Shown here: in pieces, positions 42,076-51,379 of the stretch
How the letters are laid out: each line of letters opens with the position of its first letter
Numbering within the stretch: position 1 is the stretch's first letter
From: WLMZ01 sp038227995
GTDB taxonomy: Bacteria; Actinomycetota; Acidimicrobiia; Acidimicrobiales; Ilumatobacteraceae
Reading direction: 5' to 3'
Assembly: GCA_038227995.1 (NCBI GenBank)
Contig: JBBRPP010000024.1
Span: 1 to 64,000, forward strand
Length of the DNA stretch: 64,000 nucleotides
Translations under genes and position numbers: made by a program
Notes under the pieces: generated by a model
The model's input: the letters and a program-made list of their open reading frames with translations, nothing else
Told to the model about the DNA's origin: nothing
Databases searched by the model: none

Positions 42076-42903
42076 CTATGCGGGCGAGTGCGGTGAACGA
42101 CCATCCAGCGTCATCACCGGCAAGCCCAGTTCCTCGATCAGATCGAGGCTCACGTTCGCGTAGCCCGTGTGCTCAGGCCCGCAACAACAGAGCGCGACGG
42201 CACCTTCGACCATCGCTTCCATCGATTCGTAGAGATCGCTGGAGACGCTGTCGCCCAGCAGGGCGTTCGCACCTTCGCTGGCCACAGCGGCGCGAGGTTC
42301 GACCGCGTTGATGCGCACTCCCTTCCCGTACAACTCGACCGCGAATGCGTTGGTGGCACGGTTGAGGGCCGCCTTGCTGGTGCCGTAGACACCGACCTTG
42401 GCCGTCACTCCCCCGGTGTTGAACGGCGGCCCGACGGCCGGCCGCGCCGTTGCACTGGACACGTTGACGATCCAGCCCTCGCCGCGCTCGATCATCCCCG
42501 GGATCACGGCCTGGGCGAGGTCGATCGGCGCGTTGACGTTGATCTCGAACGTGATGTTGCGCCGCTTCAGCGGGTAGTCGAGCATCGACTGGTAGATCGC
42601 TGCGGCAGCATTGTTGACGAGGATGTCGACGCGCCCCCCGAAGATCTCCATCGCGGCCGGCACGATGCGTTGACGGTCGACCGCATCGCCGAGATCGGCA
42701 GCGACAGCTTCCACTCGTGTGCCGTACTGACGACAGCGGGCAAGCGTCTCGTTGAGGCTGCCGTCGAGATGCGCGTGCTGATCGACCGTCCGTGCGGTGA
42801 TCACGACATTGGCGCCCTCGGCCGCGAGCCGCTCGGCGATCGCAGCACCGATCCCTCGGCTGGCCCCCGTCACTATTGCGTTGCGTCCCTCGAATCGTCT
42901 CAT
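42076..42903 (-). CDS. Short-chain dehydrogenase/reductase
   Basis: The 275-residue SDR has the canonical cofactor motif 'VTGASRGIG', 'NNAAAAIY', catalytic Ser in 'NVSSATARP' and Tyr/Lys in 'YGTSK'. A longer insertion after the second strand ('TVDQHAHLDGSLNETLARC') is typical of 2,4-dienoyl-CoA-reductase-like or HSDL2-like members. ATG 42903 begins directly at the fold; the frame extends to 42999 but would overlap the divergent SnoaL-like gene. Confidence 0.9.
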   Translation of the reverse strand: MRRFEGRNAIVTGASRGIGAAIAERLAAEGANVVITARTVDQHAHLDGSLNETLARCRQYGTRVEAVAADLGDAVDRQRIVPAAMEIFGGRVDILVNNAAAAIYQSMLDYPLKRRNITFEINVNAPIDLAQAVIPGMIERGEGWIVNVSSATARPAVGPPFNTGGVTAKVGVYGTSKAALNRATNAFAVELYGKGVRINAVEPRAAVASEGANALLGDSVSSDLYESMEAMVEGAVALCCCGPEHTGYANVSLDLIEELGLPVMTLDGRSPHSPA

Positions 42904-42976
42904 CGCCACGAGCCTGCCACCCGCGGCCTCCATTGCGATCAGTCGAGCGTTCGCCCGATCTGCGATGCTCTGGCCG

Positions 42977-43399
42977 ATGGACGACCTCGAACAGATCAAG
43001 CAACTGAAGGCGCGCTACTTCCGCGGCATCGACACCAAGGACTGGGTGCTCGTCGAGAGCCTCTTCACACCCGATGCCGAGATCGACATGACCGGCGAAG
43101 GCGGTGCCGTGACGACCTCGACCCCCGACTTCGTCGAACGCCTGCAACATCTCCTCGCCGATGTGGTCACCGTCCATCACGGCCACATGCCCGAGATCAC
43201 CCTGACGACCGAGACGACCGCGACCGGTATCTGGTCGATGGAGGACAAGCTGTGGTGGCCCGAGGGCTCACCCATCCGGTTCCTCCACGGCTATGGCCAC
43301 TACGTCGAGTCATACGCGAAGGTCGACGGACGGTGGTGGATCACGGCGATGAAGCTGACCCGATTGAAGCGCGACCTGGAGTTCGCTGATCAGCCGTGA
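42977..43399 (+). CDS. SnoaL/NTF2-like family protein
   Basis: The 140-residue protein has the NTF2-like cone pattern: 'EQIKQLKARYFRGIDTKDW', 'LFTPDAEIDM', 'HHGHMPEI', 'GYGHYVESYAKVDGRWWI'. Members include ketosteroid-isomerase-like and ring-hydroxylating-subunit-like proteins. The His/Asp pocket suggests a small-molecule enzyme or binder. It is divergent from the SDR with a 73-bp gap between starts. Confidence 0.88.
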   Translation: MDDLEQIKQLKARYFRGIDTKDWVLVESLFTPDAEIDMTGEGGAVTTSTPDFVERLQHLLADVVTVHHGHMPEITLTTETTATGIWSMEDKLWWPEGSPIRFLHGYGHYVESYAKVDGRWWITAMKLTRLKRDLEFADQP

Positions 43400-43406
43400 A
43401 TCCGTC

Positions 43407-44633
43407 TCACCGCCGCGCCAGCACGCGGTCGCGCCCGCTGCGCTTCGCTTCCAGAAGCCGCTCGTCGGCCAGCCCGAGCAGCGCCTGGTAGTCGCCTGAC
43501 TCGGTCGTGTCGGCGATGCCCGCCGACACCGTGAAGGCGGGTGTGCGCCCGTCGCCGACGACGCTGAGCAACTCCAACCGGACCCGGTCGAGGACGGCAG
43601 TCGCGATGACGGAGTCGGCATACGGCATGACGACAACGAACTCCTCACCACCGTGTCGAGACACGAGATCGGCCGATCGAACCGTGTTGCGCAGGGTCCG
43701 CGCGAACAACCGCAACGCGCGATCACCCGTGTCGTGGCCGTAGGTGTCGTTGAGGTTCTTGAAGCGGTCGAGGTCGCAGATGCTGACCGCAAAGGGCACC
43801 TCGTCGTGCACCAGCGAGCGAACCGAGTTCTCCATCGTTCGCCGGTTGTAGAGACCCGTGAGCGAATCGGTGCTCGCCTGCAGCTGCGTCTGTGCCGTCG
43901 CGCGGAGCATGCCGACGCGCTGGCCGGACTGATGTGCGACGGTTTCGATGTGGCTGCGCTCGAGCGCGTCGAACGGCCGCGCATCGCGCACGACGTGAAC
44001 GACACCCGTGGCGCGACCGACGACGCTGACCGGCACGCACAGCGCCGACAACGACGGCACGCCACGCTCGACGAGGTGCGGACACGAATCCAGCTGATCG
44101 CTCGATGCGAACGCCAGTGTGTGGCCCTGGTTCACCGCAGGACATCCACGTGGCGTCGCCACATCACAGATCCCCACGGTTGTGCAGCCGTCGGTCTGGG
44201 TCACCGTCTGCAGATGAGCGTCGCTGTTGTCGGCGAGCAGGATCGATGCCTCGACGTCGGGCGCACACATCGCCAGCGCCCGTGCCGCGGTCAACAATGC
44301 TGCCGGCTCGGCGTCGGCCATCTCCAGGGCACGGCTGAGGCGGGCGTCGAACTGCTGGCGTTCGTTCTGGTGTTGCAGCGCTTTGGTCGTCGCCTCGGAC
44401 TCCTTGCGCTGAGCGAGCAGCAGTATTCGAAGCGGTATCGCGACGGCGATGAGAATGAACAGCGAGGTGACGGAGATAAACACCCACCAGCGAGTCGAGC
44501 CCGTCGCGACGGAATCCGCGATGGCACGCGCTGCGCACGCGATGGACACGACGACCACGAGGTCCACGAGCACCATCGGCCAGCTGCCGCTCATCGGGTT
44601 GAAGCGCGGTGGCACGACCGCCTTGCTTGTCAC
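43407..44633 (-). CDS. Membrane GAF-GGDEF diguanylate cyclase
   Basis: The 408-residue protein has two transmembrane helices (about 19-40 and 48-72), a linker coiled coil, a GAF domain (about 95-235) with a cysteine-bearing 'GICDVATPRGCPAV', and a GGDEF domain with active-site 'HGGEEFVVVM'. An RxxD inhibitory site (RSAD) lies five residues before GGEEF. It should make c-di-GMP from GTP and be product-inhibited. It ends 7 bp from the SnoaL-like gene (convergent). Confidence 0.92.
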   Translation of the reverse strand: MTSKAVVPPRFNPMSGSWPMVLVDLVVVVSIACAARAIADSVATGSTRWWVFISVTSLFILIAVAIPLRILLLAQRKESEATTKALQHQNERQQFDARLSRALEMADAEPAALLTAARALAMCAPDVEASILLADNSDAHLQTVTQTDGCTTVGICDVATPRGCPAVNQGHTLAFASSDQLDSCPHLVERGVPSLSALCVPVSVVGRATGVVHVVRDARPFDALERSHIETVAHQSGQRVGMLRATAQTQLQASTDSLTGLYNRRTMENSVRSLVHDEVPFAVSICDLDRFKNLNDTYGHDTGDRALRLFARTLRNTVRSADLVSRHGGEEFVVVMPYADSVIATAVLDRVRLELLSVVGDGRTPAFTVSAGIADTTESGDYQALLGLADERLLEAKRSGRDRVLARR

Positions 44634-45190
44634 ATTGAAGTCATCGGCACGCCACCGTCGCTGCTCAAGAGCAAAGTGTCAGCAGCACTGCCATATCACT
44701 TGAAGAATTTTTCAATCGTGTGACAGCATCCACGGCCGATCCACCGCGTCAAGAGAGCATCGCTCGTTCACCGTCGAAACTTCCGTTCTCCGAGCGGACC
44801 GCTGTCATCCCCAACTCTCGACGAGGCCAAGAACCGCACGAATACACGACTGTGGAATAGTCGGCTCGTCGCGGAACAGTTGGAGGTCGGCCTCCGCCAG
44901 TCCGGTCCACCACGTCCTACGCTCTGCTGCGCCGTCGCCTGCCATTCCAACGACACACGGTATCGGCAGGGGCACAGGTCAGCGATCCGACCAAGGGCAA
45001 ACACAACATCTGTACGACAGATTTGGCGAACTCGGTAGGGACTGCGCTCGCCCACGTCAACTTGCCCGAACGTGCCGGGCCGACCAGCACAACCAGGCAC
45101 GGCGACGGCAGTGCAGCACGATCTTGACGATTCGCGCACCTTGAAACGCGGCCGCATGTCCCGACTGAATGCTCGAGGAGTTGGTGAAGC
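44634..45190. other. Gene-free divergent region between GGDEF and EAL genes
   Basis: Only short ORFs rich in Arg, Ser and Cys are present, and I regard none as coding. The segment near 44690-44720 is AT-rich and holds TTGAA-GAATTT-TTCAA (44700-44715), a likely part of the GGDEF-gene promoter region. Nothing else is recognisable; an RNA element cannot be excluded. Confidence 0.5.
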
Positions 45191-46441
45191 ATGGATGCTG
45201 ACGCAATGACACAACACGACGACGATTCAGACCGGGATCTGGTGAGACGCGCCCTCGATGGCCGTCTGACATCGGCATACCAACCGATCGTCGCCCTCGA
45301 CCGCAATGTCGTGGTCGGCTACGAGGCGTTGCTGCGCGCCGAGCCGTCGCTGGGGGTGGCGTCCGCGGACTTCTCGGCCGCCGCGTTCCTCGACACGGCA
45401 CGGCGTGTCGGGCTGGGATACGAAGCAGAGGCCGCGGCGTTGCGCACGGCATTCACGGCCCGTGACGACCTTCCGGTCACGTGCTTCCTCTCCCTGAACC
45501 TCAGCGTGGGATCGCTCACCGACAGCCGGGTGACCGACGTCTTGCTGCAACAGGGCAGCCTCGACGGCGTGGTGCTGGAAGTCAACGCGCACGAGTACGA
45601 CGTGATGGGCGACGTCCACGATTCGATCGTGCTGTGCAAGGACCGCGGCGCGCTCATCGCGATCGCCGATCCGTTCCTGCACCCCGATTGGTTGGAACGG
45701 ATGATGCTCCTCGAGCCCGGGTTCCTCAAGCTCGACCGCAGCTTGATCGACGGGGTGTCGGTCAGCAACACCAAGCTCGCGCTCGTGGACTCGGTTCGTC
45801 ACCTCGCCGAGCGGTTGAGCGTCGGTGTGATCGCGCAGGGGATCGAAGAGCTCGCCGACCTCCGCTCGCTGGAGCGGATCGGCATCGGATTCGGGCAGGG
45901 CTATCTCCTCGCTCCGCCCTCCACGACGCGCCACTTCACCTCGCCGCTGCCACTGATGCGTTCGACCGACGAACGAGGCACCAAGGTCAAGCCGTTGCGG
46001 GCGCTGATCGAGGCCGTCTGCGAGCTGACCGAGGACGATCTCGACCTCGTCCTACCCACGAGCGGAAGCGGCATCGAATTCGAGGTCCTCGTCACCGAGG
46101 TCCGCGAGCCGATGGCGCTGTTGCAGCGAGTCGGGCGGCGAATCGAATCGCTGTCCCTGACACTCGTCGATGAAGGCGCTTCGCTGCAAGCGGCCGCACG
46201 CGTGGCGATGCGTCGCGGAACGCTCACGCGATTTCATCCACTCGTGTGTGTCGACGAACTCGGTGCCTGCGTCGGTGTGATTCGCATCGATCGCCTGATC
46301 GATGCGATGGCCGCCGAAGTCAACAACGCGAACGGCGAGCCGAGGCCGAGCGCACGAACGGGTCTGTCGAACGCCGGTCAGACCGGCCATCGCAGTCGCT
46401 TCGCATTCGACTTCAGCTGTCGGCCTCCGCGCCGGCGCTGA
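45191..46441 (+). CDS. Degenerate EAL-domain protein, likely catalytically inactive
   Basis: The 416-residue protein has an EAL domain (about 15-245) in which 'YEALLR', 'LNLS', 'KLDRSL' and 'GQGYLL' are kept. The second Glu of the LEITE motif is Ala ('LEVNA'), the DDFG motif is 'ADPF', and the Glu of AEGVE is Gln ('AQGIE'). These losses argue against metal-dependent hydrolysis and for a binding role. The C-terminal 150 residues ('RTLTRFHPLVCVDELG'-like region) are unassigned. Its end overlaps the convergent sigma factor gene by 29 bp, placing it at the edge of the flagellar locus. Confidence 0.75.
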   Translation: MDADAMTQHDDDSDRDLVRRALDGRLTSAYQPIVALDRNVVVGYEALLRAEPSLGVASADFSAAAFLDTARRVGLGYEAEAAALRTAFTARDDLPVTCFLSLNLSVGSLTDSRVTDVLLQQGSLDGVVLEVNAHEYDVMGDVHDSIVLCKDRGALIAIADPFLHPDWLERMMLLEPGFLKLDRSLIDGVSVSNTKLALVDSVRHLAERLSVGVIAQGIEELADLRSLERIGIGFGQGYLLAPPSTTRHFTSPLPLMRSTDERGTKVKPLRALIEAVCELTEDDLDLVLPTSGSGIEFEVLVTEVREPMALLQRVGRRIESLSLTLVDEGASLQAAARVAMRRGTLTRFHPLVCVDELGACVGVIRIDRLIDAMAAEVNNANGEPRPSARTGLSNAGQTGHRSRFAFDFSCRPPRRR

Positions 46442-47528
46442 CTCCGACACTGGGAACCATCTGCATCGACGTGCCGGCGCCGGCATCGAGACGTGCCCGC
46501 CACGACGAGCGTGAGGCAAGCGCGGCGCAGAACGCAGCGCGTCGAACGGCGCCGGGGAGACCCGGGTCCGGCGTGGGCACCGAGTCGTAGAGCGTCGCAA
46601 ACCAGGCCGCGAGCGCGGTGACCGCCTCGACCCGGTACTGGGCGACGCGCTGGAAGCTGATGCCCATCTCGTCGGCGATGTCGACGAGGCGTTCGTTGCC
46701 CCAATGCGAGCGCACGAGAATCGACTTCAGCGGCTCCGGCAGCTCACCGATGGCTTCGCGCAGCGCGCCGAGCAACTCCTGCTGCGACAGCTTCTCCGTC
46801 GGCTCGGTCGTCAACGTGGCCAGCGCGTCGTCGGCCTGGCTCCCACTCGTCTGGTCGTCGAGCGACGTCGAACGAAGACTCGCCGCGGTCTGCAGCCGGT
46901 CGCGGACGACGGCGATGTCGATCTGGGCGACTTCGGCGACTTCGGTCAGCGACGGTGCGCGGCCGAGCGTCTGCGTCAACGACTCGACGACTTCGGCCAG
47001 CTCGCGCAGACTGCGCCGCAAGCGACGCGGTGCCATGTCCGCGCTGCGGGCTGATTCCAACATCTCGCCGCGAACTCGGGCGGAGGCGTAGGCGGCGAAC
47101 GGAACGTTGTACGACGTGTCGTAGCGGCGAGCAGCTTCGACCAGGCCGAGCACGCCGGCCGACCAGAGCTCGTTGCGCTCGACGTACCGGGGGAAGCGTC
47201 GCGCCGCCTGACCAGCAAGACGGTCGACCAGCCAAAGGTGGTCCTCGACCAGCTGGCGGGTCGTGCCGTCCGTGCCAGCCGTCAGCCACTCTCGCGTCTC
47301 GGCGTCGATCTCGGGCTCAGCGACAACAGCGCCAACGGTGCTCTCACCGGTCACGACCGAGTCTGCGGATGACTGCGCATCACTCGCATCGCTCGCATCG
47401 TTCAGATCACTGCGATCGGTTGTATCCGCCGGCACCGGCCGCGGACCGCTCAGGGCGTTGGCCCGCGCGATGCGATTGGCCCTGATTGCCCGGGTGATCG
47501 ACACGACGTCTTCGTTCTGCTTCGCCAC
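46413..47528 (-). CDS. fliA: FliA/WhiG-type alternative sigma factor
   Basis: The 371-residue protein has a poorly conserved N-terminus of about 95 residues. Sigma region 2 follows ('LVDRLAGQAARRFPRYVERNEL', 'GVLGLVEAARRYD', 'FAAYASARVRGEMLESARS'), then region 3 ('LAEVVESLTQTLGRAPSLTEVAE') and region 4 ('LPEPLKSILVRSHW', 'DIADEMGISFQRVAQ'). This is the FliA/WhiG class that directs late flagellar transcription. GTG 47528 has an AAGGAGAG site 7 nt upstream. It also has a C-terminal extension of about 55 residues. Confidence 0.88.
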   Translation of the reverse strand: MAKQNEDVVSITRAIRANRIARANALSGPRPVPADTTDRSDLNDASDASDAQSSADSVVTGESTVGAVVAEPEIDAETREWLTAGTDGTTRQLVEDHLWLVDRLAGQAARRFPRYVERNELWSAGVLGLVEAARRYDTSYNVPFAAYASARVRGEMLESARSADMAPRRLRRSLRELAEVVESLTQTLGRAPSLTEVAEVAQIDIAVVRDRLQTAASLRSTSLDDQTSGSQADDALATLTTEPTEKLSQQELLGALREAIGELPEPLKSILVRSHWGNERLVDIADEMGISFQRVAQYRVEAVTALAAWFATLYDSVPTPDPGLPGAVRRAAFCAALASRSSWRARLDAGAGTSMQMVPSVGVSAGAEADS

Positions 47529-47657
47529 GAAACGCTCTCCTTGAATACTGGTCTCTGCGGACGACTCTGTAGGCCGAGACATCTCTGCGGCCCGGTGGCC
47601 GCCGGTCCGCGAGGCGAGTCCGCCCACCCGTTACCGGAGTTGTCACAAGGGATCGAT

Positions 47658-48326
47658 GTGGAGCCGATTGCAGCCGTGAGCGCCGTGACACCTGACGGTT
47701 CCGCAGACGCGTCGACGAGCACCACCTTCGCCAGCGCGCTCGGTCAGGCGGTGACGGACCCCATGGCCGCGGTCACGCTGGGCGAGATGGTGTCGATCCG
47801 TTCGGGTACTTCGTCGAACACCGGCACGATCTCCACACTGGGAGCGTTGGGTCTCGGACAGGCTGCGCAGATCCTGCGCGCCGGCTACCTGTCGACCGAA
47901 CGGGTCGGCTCGAGCGGACGAAGCTCGTTGAACGTGCCAGCTGCCTTGCAGGCGTACGGCAACGGCCGCGTCCCCCGCGACATGTTGACGTTGATCGGCA
48001 TCGGCCAACACAGGCTGTGGAGCCCAGCGGCCGACGCGTTCAAGAAGATGCGCGCCGCGGCGGCAGCGGACGGCGTCACCATCGGCGTCACCGACAGCTA
48101 TCGCTCATACGACGAGCAGGTCGACCTCGCTGGTCGCAAGGGGCTGTATCAGAACGGCGGCTACGCGGCGGTCCCGGGCACGAGCCCGCACGGTTGGGGC
48201 CTTGCGCTCGATGTCGATGTCGACCCCAAGGGTCTGGCATGGCTCCGTGCCCACGGCAGCGAGTACGACTTCGTCGAAGCCGTCCCTCGCGAACCGTGGC
48301 ACTGGGAGTTTCACGGCGCAACCTGA
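47658..48326 (+). CDS. VanY/DdcY-type D-Ala-D-Ala carboxypeptidase without a Sec signal
   Basis: The 222-residue protein has an Ala/Ser/Thr-rich N-terminal half ('TTFASALGQAVTDPMAAV') and a C-terminal VanY-type zinc peptidase domain. The domain carries 'DSYRSYDEQ', 'SPHGWGLALDVD' (zinc His and Asp) and 'EPWHWEFHG' (second His). No hydrophobic signal peptide is visible. GTG 47658 has AAGGGA upstream. It sits between fliA and csrA in the flagellar locus. It may open peptidoglycan for flagellar assembly and may be exported through the flagellar secretion apparatus, as FlgJ-type enzymes are. Confidence 0.8.
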   Translation: MEPIAAVSAVTPDGSADASTSTTFASALGQAVTDPMAAVTLGEMVSIRSGTSSNTGTISTLGALGLGQAAQILRAGYLSTERVGSSGRSSLNVPAALQAYGNGRVPRDMLTLIGIGQHRLWSPAADAFKKMRAAAAADGVTIGVTDSYRSYDEQVDLAGRKGLYQNGGYAAVPGTSPHGWGLALDVDVDPKGLAWLRAHGSEYDFVEAVPREPWHWEFHGAT

Positions 48327-48353
48327 GCGCCGGTCACTCAACCGATCAGTGGG

Positions 48354-48596
48354 CTATTCGCCGCGAACAACGCGGCGAGCTTCGACAGCAATCTCTGCAG
48401 TGGCAACCGCGCCAGCCGACGAGGCCTCGCGGTTTGCCGATGCAACGGCCTCGATCAGCTCGGATCGCAGCACGCGGACGCTGCGCGGCGCGCGGATCCC
48501 GATGCGGACCACGCTTGGTTGGATGTCGAGGATCTCGATCTCGATGTCGTCGCCGAGCATGAAGACCTCGCCTTCGCGGCGGGTGAGGACGAGCAC
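48354..48596 (-). CDS. csrA: Carbon storage regulator CsrA
   Basis: The 80-residue RNA-binding protein begins 'MLVLTRREGEVFMLGDDIEI' and has 'VRIGIRAPRSVRVLR', the classic CsrA strands. An Ala-rich C-terminal tail of about 25 residues follows. CsrA represses translation of flagellin and related mRNAs and is antagonised by FliW, whose gene lies 3 nt upstream. The distinctive Arg residues for RNA binding are present. Confidence 0.95.
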   Translation of the reverse strand: MLVLTRREGEVFMLGDDIEIEILDIQPSVVRIGIRAPRSVRVLRSELIEAVASANREASSAGAVATAEIAVEARRVVRGE

Positions 48597-48599
48597 GGC

Positions 48600-49055
48600 T
48601 CAGCCCTTCAGCGCGATGGCGTGCCGCAGGGGCCAGCCCTGGCGGTCGAGAATCACTTGGCGCGCCTGGTGCGTGCGCGTGTTGACGACGATGGGAGCCG
48701 CGAGATTGAGGAACACCGTTCCCGGCGTGGCCTCGGTGGCAGCCGCGATCGTTGCGACGACTTGAACGTAGACATCGCTTGCGTCACGAACATCGATTCG
48801 GGCCAGGTCCTCGTCGGGGAGGTCGGGCTCGTAGCCCGGGGCGAGGTCCCACGGTTCGGCCACGAGCAGACCGATACCGGGCTGATCGAGGTTGCGGAGC
48901 AGACCGAAGACGGAACTCGACTCCTGCCGCTCGATCGCCCAGTGACGTGCTGTCACGAAACCGGGAAGCCCGTCGGGCGTCTCGATGATGGGAAAGGTCT
49001 CTTCCGGTCGGGGCTCGGCGGTTGTCGCCTGGTCCTGGAGTGCGGTGTCGTTCAT
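48600..49055 (-). CDS. fliW: Flagellar assembly factor FliW
   Basis: The 151-residue protein shows the FliW pattern 'DGLPGFVTARHWAIER', 'FGLLRNLDQPGIGLLVAEPW' and 'ATPGTVFLNLAAPIVVNTRTHQARQVIL'. FliW binds CsrA and flagellin to link flagellin export with translation. ATG 49055 is preceded by an AAGAGG-like site. It is directly upstream of csrA in the same transcript. Confidence 0.93.
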   Translation of the reverse strand: MNDTALQDQATTAEPRPEETFPIIETPDGLPGFVTARHWAIERQESSSVFGLLRNLDQPGIGLLVAEPWDLAPGYEPDLPDEDLARIDVRDASDVYVQVVATIAAATEATPGTVFLNLAAPIVVNTRTHQARQVILDRQGWPLRHAIALKG

Positions 49056-49170
49056 CGGCCTCTTGCCTCTCTGCGCCACCGTCTCGGGTGGGCATCGGTC
49101 CGCATCGTGCGGTTACACGAGACCGTGTCGGCCGCGGCGGCCCGATGGCCCAGCGCGACGTCGTTCGGTG

Positions 49171-50073
49171 TCAGCGCAGCCAGTCGAGGAGGCTGCGCTG
49201 ATCCGCCTTTGCCGTCACAGCGAGAGCCGCCTGGTACGCCGTGTTGAGCTGCGTTTGCCTCGTCATCGCGTCGGCGAGATCGACGTTCTGTAGGTTCGAC
49301 AACTCGGTCGTCAACGTCAGCTTGGCGGCAGAGTTCCTGGTCGCCGCGTTGTCGATCCGATTGGTGACGGCACCAACCTGCGCCTGTCCCGAACCGAGAG
49401 TCGTTCGGAGCGAGTTCAGCGAGCCGAGCGCAGCCTGGATGCCTGCGGTGTTGTTCGCCGTCAAGTCCGTGGACAGCTTGTCGAGCACGGTGAAGATGTC
49501 GGTGGTGCCGTTGCTGAAGATCTGCGACGCGGTGACGTTGGTCTTGACGACCTCGTTGGGGCCGATGCGCCGATTCAACGCATCGGTCGGGCTTCCCGTG
49601 AACTGCCACGACGATGTCGTCGTGTTGTACGCGACCGCAGCCCCCGACTGAAGACCGGCGAACAGCGGGGCACCGAGGTACGTACTGTTGGCGATGCCGA
49701 TGAGCTCACCCTTGATCTGGGTGATCTCGGCGTTGATCGCCGCTTGCGACTCGGGTGTACTGACCGCGTTCGCGGCCTGCGTCGTCAGCTCGGTCACGCG
49801 CTGGTACAGATCCATCGCCTGAGACATCTTCGAATCGACGACGGTGAGGCGCGATTTCGAATCATCGATCGACCGGTCGTAGCTGTCGAGCTGATCGAGG
49901 TCGTTCTGCACGACTGCGGCACGTGACGACGAAGCAACGTCGTCGGACGGACGGAGATACGCCTTGCCCGACGCGGCGATCTGGCTGGCCTGGTCGAGTC
50001 GGGCGTAGCTCGCTCGCAGACGAGCGAGCGTGGCGTTGGCAGAACCGAGGAAGGAGATTCGTGGAGCGGTCAT
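49171..50073 (-). CDS. flgL: Flagellar hook-associated protein 3 (FlgL)
   Basis: The 300-residue flagellin-fold junction protein has the N-terminal helix 'ATLARLRASYARLDQASQIAASGKAYLRPSDDV' in part and a C-terminal helical region ('LTTELSNLQNVDLADAMTRQ'). A short central domain lies between. It joins hook to filament with FlgK, whose gene lies 4 nt upstream. No flagellin gene is present in the window. Confidence 0.92.
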   Translation of the reverse strand: MTAPRISFLGSANATLARLRASYARLDQASQIAASGKAYLRPSDDVASSSRAAVVQNDLDQLDSYDRSIDDSKSRLTVVDSKMSQAMDLYQRVTELTTQAANAVSTPESQAAINAEITQIKGELIGIANSTYLGAPLFAGLQSGAAVAYNTTTSSWQFTGSPTDALNRRIGPNEVVKTNVTASQIFSNGTTDIFTVLDKLSTDLTANNTAGIQAALGSLNSLRTTLGSGQAQVGAVTNRIDNAATRNSAAKLTLTTELSNLQNVDLADAMTRQTQLNTAYQAALAVTAKADQRSLLDWLR

Positions 50074-50077
50074 CAGG

Positions 50078-51370
50078 TCACATCTGGATCAAAGTCTGGA
50101 GCATCGCGTCGACGACGGAGACGATCTTCGCTGCGGCGTCGTAGGCCCGTTGCTGGGACACGAGGTTGGTCATCTCTTCATCGACGTTCACGCCGAGTTC
50201 CGAATCACGCTGACTCGAGGCTGCGTCGGAAACAGCACTCGCCGTGTCGGACGAACGCCCGGCCGCAGCGACCTTGCCGCTGAGTGATGCGACGACAGAG
50301 CGAAACGCCGGCCCCTGCGTCGCACTGAGCTGGCTGATCGCGTCTGCCACATTGCCGTTCTGGGTCTGGCCGGCGACATCGGTGACCGCGAGGTCGCTGG
50401 TCTGAGCGACCACGACGGTGAGCAGACCGCCGACCTCGGCCAGCAACGGGCCTCCGGGCGCTCCCGTGGGCGTGAAGCCGGCAGCGTGCGCGTTGTTCAT
50501 CGCGGTGGTGAGGCCGGTCACGAACGTGTCGAGTTGCGAGCGGGCGTCGGGAATGTCGGTCTTGATCGACGACTGCAGGCCGCCGATCGTGCCCGACAGC
50601 GTCACCGGCCCGCTTGGGTGGGTGATCGTGCCGGGCGGCGTCGTGCCGACTGTCAACGGCGTCGCGAGATCTTGGTCCACGATGGCGAGGCCGGAGACCG
50701 TCACGCGCGTCTGCCCATCGGCGTCGGTGGTCGCGATCGCGCCGAGCGAAGTCGCGAGGGCATCGATGTCACGATCGCGTTCGTCGGCGAGGTCAGGGGG
50801 AAGGCCGCCCGGCACGCGAGCGAACGTGTTGATCTTGGCCAATCGTGCAGTCAGCGAATTGGCTTCGGCCACCTTCGTCGACATCTGCGTCACAGAGTCC
50901 GCGCTGAGCTGATCGAGCCCTGTGCGCACGCTGTTCACTCGGGCGGCGAGGCTCTGCAACGACGTGATCGCGTTCATGCGCGTCGCTTCATCGGATGGGG
51001 ACACCGCGAGCGTCGCGAACGCACTGAATGTCGCAGTCAACTCGGTCGAGATCCCCTGGTTCGGTTCTCCCAGACTGTCCTCTGCCTTGCGGAGGATGTC
51101 GGCCTTCGCGCCGAAGTAGCCGGACTGAGCAGCTGATGTCCGAACGCGGAGGTCGGCGAGCTGATCGGTCGCACGCGTGACGGATTCGGCTTGGACGCCG
51201 GCACCCATCGGGCCGATCGCACTCTGGCGTGGGTACGCGGTCTTGAGGTTGACCGTCTGGCGCCGGTAGCCGGGAGTCGCGACGTTGGCGACGTTCTGGC
51301 TGGTCGTCTCGATCGCATACTGATGGGCGCGCAATGCGCTCACAGCGATGGACAGGGCAGAGCTCGTCAT
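50078..51370 (-). CDS. flgK: Flagellar hook-associated protein 1 (FlgK)
   Basis: The 430-residue protein has the rod/hook N-terminal motif 'LSIAVSALRAHQYAIETTSQNVANVATPGYRRQ' in part and the C-terminal helix 'NVDEEMTNLVSQQRAYDAAA'. These flank a Gly/Thr-rich middle that is short for FlgK, which is usually 450-550 residues. It is co-transcribed with the flgN candidate and flgL. Confidence 0.93.
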   Translation of the reverse strand: MTSSALSIAVSALRAHQYAIETTSQNVANVATPGYRRQTVNLKTAYPRQSAIGPMGAGVQAESVTRATDQLADLRVRTSAAQSGYFGAKADILRKAEDSLGEPNQGISTELTATFSAFATLAVSPSDEATRMNAITSLQSLAARVNSVRTGLDQLSADSVTQMSTKVAEANSLTARLAKINTFARVPGGLPPDLADERDRDIDALATSLGAIATTDADGQTRVTVSGLAIVDQDLATPLTVGTTPPGTITHPSGPVTLSGTIGGLQSSIKTDIPDARSQLDTFVTGLTTAMNNAHAAGFTPTGAPGGPLLAEVGGLLTVVVAQTSDLAVTDVAGQTQNGNVADAISQLSATQGPAFRSVVASLSGKVAAAGRSSDTASAVSDAASSQRDSELGVNVDEEMTNLVSQQRAYDAAAKIVSVVDAMLQTLIQM

Positions 51371-51379
51371 CGGTCGTCC

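Noticed and set aside
44768..45217. 149-residue minus-strand ORF in the GGDEF/EAL interval
   Set aside because: Composition is rich in Arg, Ser and Cys with no motif, and it overlaps the EAL gene start; it looks like a chance ORF.
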